Below are positions 62,801-64,000 of a stretch of DNA of 64,000 bases, in pieces. A program made the position numbers and the translations under genes. How positions within the stretch are numbered: the stretch's first letter is position 1; the number at the start of each line of letters is the position of its first letter. The notes under the pieces were generated by a model. That model did no database searches. It was not told the origin of the DNA and worked only from the letters and a program-made list of their open reading frames with translations. This DNA comes from Patiria miniata (lineage: Eukaryota; Echinodermata; Asteroidea; Valvatida; Asterinidae): positions 35,412,129-35,476,128 of the forward strand of contig NW_024037059.1 of assembly GCF_015706575.1 (NCBI RefSeq). Direction: 5' to 3'.

Positions 62801-64000
62801 ATGCTAGCACCTGCATGGAATTGTTCACTTGTATTAACGCGCATCCGTCTTTTCCTTTCTCTCTTTGTGCAGGGCATGTTCTTAGTGGCGTTACCCTATG
62901 CAGTCCTACACGGTGGCTATTGGGGCCTCCTAGCACTCATATCCGCAGCAATTGTCACCTGCTACACCGGCAAGATCCTGGTCGAGTGCCTCTACGTCAC
63001 TGATGACGTCACCGGTCTGCGCATGCGCGTGCGCGAATCCTACGTGGACATTGCCAAGGAGGTGTGGGGGGACCGCTTCGCCGCGCAGATCGTGCACTCG
63101 GCGCAATTCATCGAGTTGATCATGACGTGTATATTGTACCTGGTGCTGTGCGGCGACCTGCTCAGCAATAGTTTCCCTACCAACAAGCTGGACGAGACCA
63201 CGTGGACCATGCTGGCTACTTTCTTCGTAGTGCCCTGCGCCTTCCTGCGAGACCTCAAGGCCGTGTCGCGACTAAGCTTCGGTAACGCCATCGTCCACGT
63301 CATCGTCAACCTGATTCTGATTGGCTTCTGCCTGAGCTACGCCGCGCACTGGCACTGGGGTGACGTCGCCGTCCACGTGGACATCCACTACTTCCCAGTC
63401 TCCATGGGGATCGTCATCTTCAGCTACACCTCCCACATCTTCTTGCCCAGTCTAGAAGGAGGCATGGTGGAGCGCTCCAAGTTCAACAAGATGCTGTACT
63501 GGACCCACGCTCTAGCCGGTCTCTTCAAGGCCCTCTTCGCTTACCTGTGTTTCCTGACCTTTGGCCCCGGCACACGTGACATCATCACAGATAACCTGCC
63601 CACTCAAGGCTTCCGTGCTGTTGTCAACGTTGTGCTGGTTATCAAAGCCCTGCTGTCCTACCCTTTGCCATTCTATGCCGCCATTGAGCTCCTCGAGAGG
63701 GCCTTCTTCAGCGGCCGCCCCAGAACCTTCTTCCCCTCCTGCTACGCCCTGGACGGGTACCTCAACTCCTGGTCCGTGGCTCTGCGCACCCTCGTGGTCA
63801 TCTTCACCATGCTCCTAGCAATCTTCATACCCCACTTCAACCTGTTGATGGGGCTGATCGGTAGCTTTACCGGCACCATGCTGTCCTTCGTCTGGCCCTG
63901 CTGGTTCCATCTTAAGATCAAGTGGCACGAGATTCCTTGGTACCAGAAACTCTTAAATATATTTATAATTCTGAGCGGTATGATCGTCGGTCTAATCGGA
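50495..64000 (+). CDS. SLC32A1: Vesicular inhibitory amino-acid transporter VGAT (two exons seen, 3' end outside window)
   Basis: VGAT (SLC32 family; UNC-47 in nematodes) exchanges GABA or glycine for lumenal H+/Cl- at the synaptic vesicle membrane. Exon 1 (50495-50845, 117 codons) is the cytosolic N-terminus and ends WDAGWNVTNAIQ. Exon 2 (62873-64000, 376 codons to the edge) starts GMFLVALPYAVLHGGYWG, the first membrane helix. The join is phase 0 with GTGAGT and TTGTGCAG. Family landmarks include CYTGKILVECLY, LIMTCILYLVL, VIFSYTSHIFLPSLEGGM, NLPTQGFRAVVN, ALLSYPLPFYAAIELLERAF and PHFNLLMGLIGSFTG. 493 residues are visible, against 525 in human, so about 30 are missing to the right. About nine to ten hydrophobic helices can be seen. 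No defect is visible. Confidence 0.97.
50945..51055. repeat. 110-bp repeat, copy 1, in VGAT intron
   Basis: About 85% identical by eye to 55698-55810, same orientation: ATAGAACAAGACAAGTACAT, CGACGTCCT, CCTCTTCT, and ATTGAGACGATCAATTTC shared. Confidence 0.8.
51872..52421. mobile_element. hAT-like MITE with CAGGGTGAC ends
   Basis: Left CAGGGTGAC and right GTCACCCTG. Sub-terminal CTGCTAGAT and GCCGAAACTCGGCTA motifs are repeated. Flanks GTTCACACG and GCTCACTCG agree at 7 of 9 bases, a possible worn target duplication, but the length does not fit the 8 bp of hAT exactly. Confidence 0.6.
55698..55810. repeat. 110-bp repeat, copy 2, in VGAT intron
   Basis: Second copy of the 50945 segment, in direct orientation 4.75 kb downstream, with the same order of conserved blocks. 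Confidence 0.8.
58195..58295. repeat. Fragment of the 13045-13310 repeat family
   Basis: TTCTTTGTGTAGCCCTCG, ACCTCGAGTGGCCCTGAAAT and GGCGACTCTAATAAAA match 13230-13305 and, in part, 5410-5470. Confidence 0.6.
59190..59770. mobile_element. Large foldback element in VGAT intron
   Basis: The left arm (about 59190-59340: AAGTTTACACGTTTTCAGAG, GACATGTCGAAATTGTTTTA, TATATGGTGAAAACGGCG) is matched by the inverse on the right (about 59555-59700). An inner pair TTTGTCCACG and CGTGTGGACAAA lies near 59395 and 59492. The outer motif CACCATTGAAGGGGGCCTTC (59740) also occurs inverted at about 30330, so part belongs to a wider family. Confidence 0.75.
59780..62870. other. Right part of VGAT intron 1 without recognised genes
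   Basis: Apart from the element at 61325-61560 and MITE-like ends near 60520-60800 (TTTCCAAAGAGTGC, AACTAGGGACCAGATTTC), I see no gene. The open frames here are short and unbiased. Confidence 0.5.
61325..61560. mobile_element. Inverted-repeat element in VGAT intron
   Basis: A perfect 21-bp inverted pair lies at 61340-61360 and 61507-61527 (core TATGGTGTAAATCGAGG), with CACACG/GTGTGTGCG flanks. It also contains AAATCGAGGACAACCTCGAT, a local hairpin. Confidence 0.7.
62873..64000 (+). CDS. SLC32A1: VGAT exon 2 (transmembrane transporter core, partial)
   Basis: One open frame of 376 codons to the window edge, covering nearly the whole amino-acid/auxin permease-type core. Acceptor TCTTTGTGCAG after a good pyrimidine tract. 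Strong G/C bias at third positions compared with the AT-rich intron. The last visible helix is FIILSGMIVGLIG. Confidence 0.97.

Larger units (their letters stand above)
50846..62872 (+). other. VGAT intron 1 (12 kb)
   Basis: Spans the two VGAT exons. AT-rich. Holds a duplicated 110-bp segment, a hAT-like element, two foldback elements and repeat fragments (listed separately). Open frames up to 170 codons (53670-54182) show no recognisable domain. No nested gene is supported. Confidence 0.7.

Overview
The window looks like a metazoan nuclear genome: AT-rich, with small exons separated by long, repeat-filled introns and canonical GT-AG splice sites. Three protein-coding genes can be supported. 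The genes (Elongator ELP3, an R-spondin, and the vesicular inhibitory amino-acid transporter VGAT), the vertebrate-like protein similarity and the many tRNA-derived SINEs and short DNA transposons suggest an invertebrate deuterostome, perhaps an echinoderm. The phylum is an inference; no rRNA or mitochondrial marker is present.

Layout. (1) About 340-15447, minus strand: ELP3, 13 coding exons and about 478 codons; the last C-terminal exon(s) lie beyond the left edge. Its introns are packed with short DNA elements, a 64-bp minisatellite and a decayed tandem array of the exon that codes the radical-SAM iron-sulfur motif. (2) About 15450-36600: roughly 21 kb with no gene I can support, filled with SINEs, MITEs and palindromic elements. 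(3) 37305-46753, plus strand: a complete R-spondin gene of six coding exons (345 codons). It has two successive thrombospondin type 1 exons of exactly equal length where vertebrate R-spondins have one. (4) About 47040-50490: intergenic DNA with a C-rich tract, then a GC-rich VGAT 5' flank carrying an NRF1-type palindrome and a CRE palindrome. (5) 50495 to the right edge, plus strand: VGAT (SLC32A1/unc-47), exon 1, a 12-kb intron, then a large GC-rich exon 2 that runs off the edge about 30 codons short of the expected end.

The genes do not form a pathway. ELP3 modifies wobble uridines of tRNA, R-spondin is a secreted amplifier of Wnt signalling, and VGAT loads GABA and glycine into synaptic vesicles. 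I saw no reverse transcriptase, capsid, envelope or long terminal repeat. The mobile DNA visible here is non-autonomous: tRNA-headed SINEs and MITE/foldback elements of hAT-like, piggyBac-like and unassigned types.

Most notable: the ELP3 catalytic-exon array (9600-10478), the doubled TSR exon in R-spondin (44050-44235 and 45335-45520), and a MITE ending 23 bp before an R-spondin 3' splice site.
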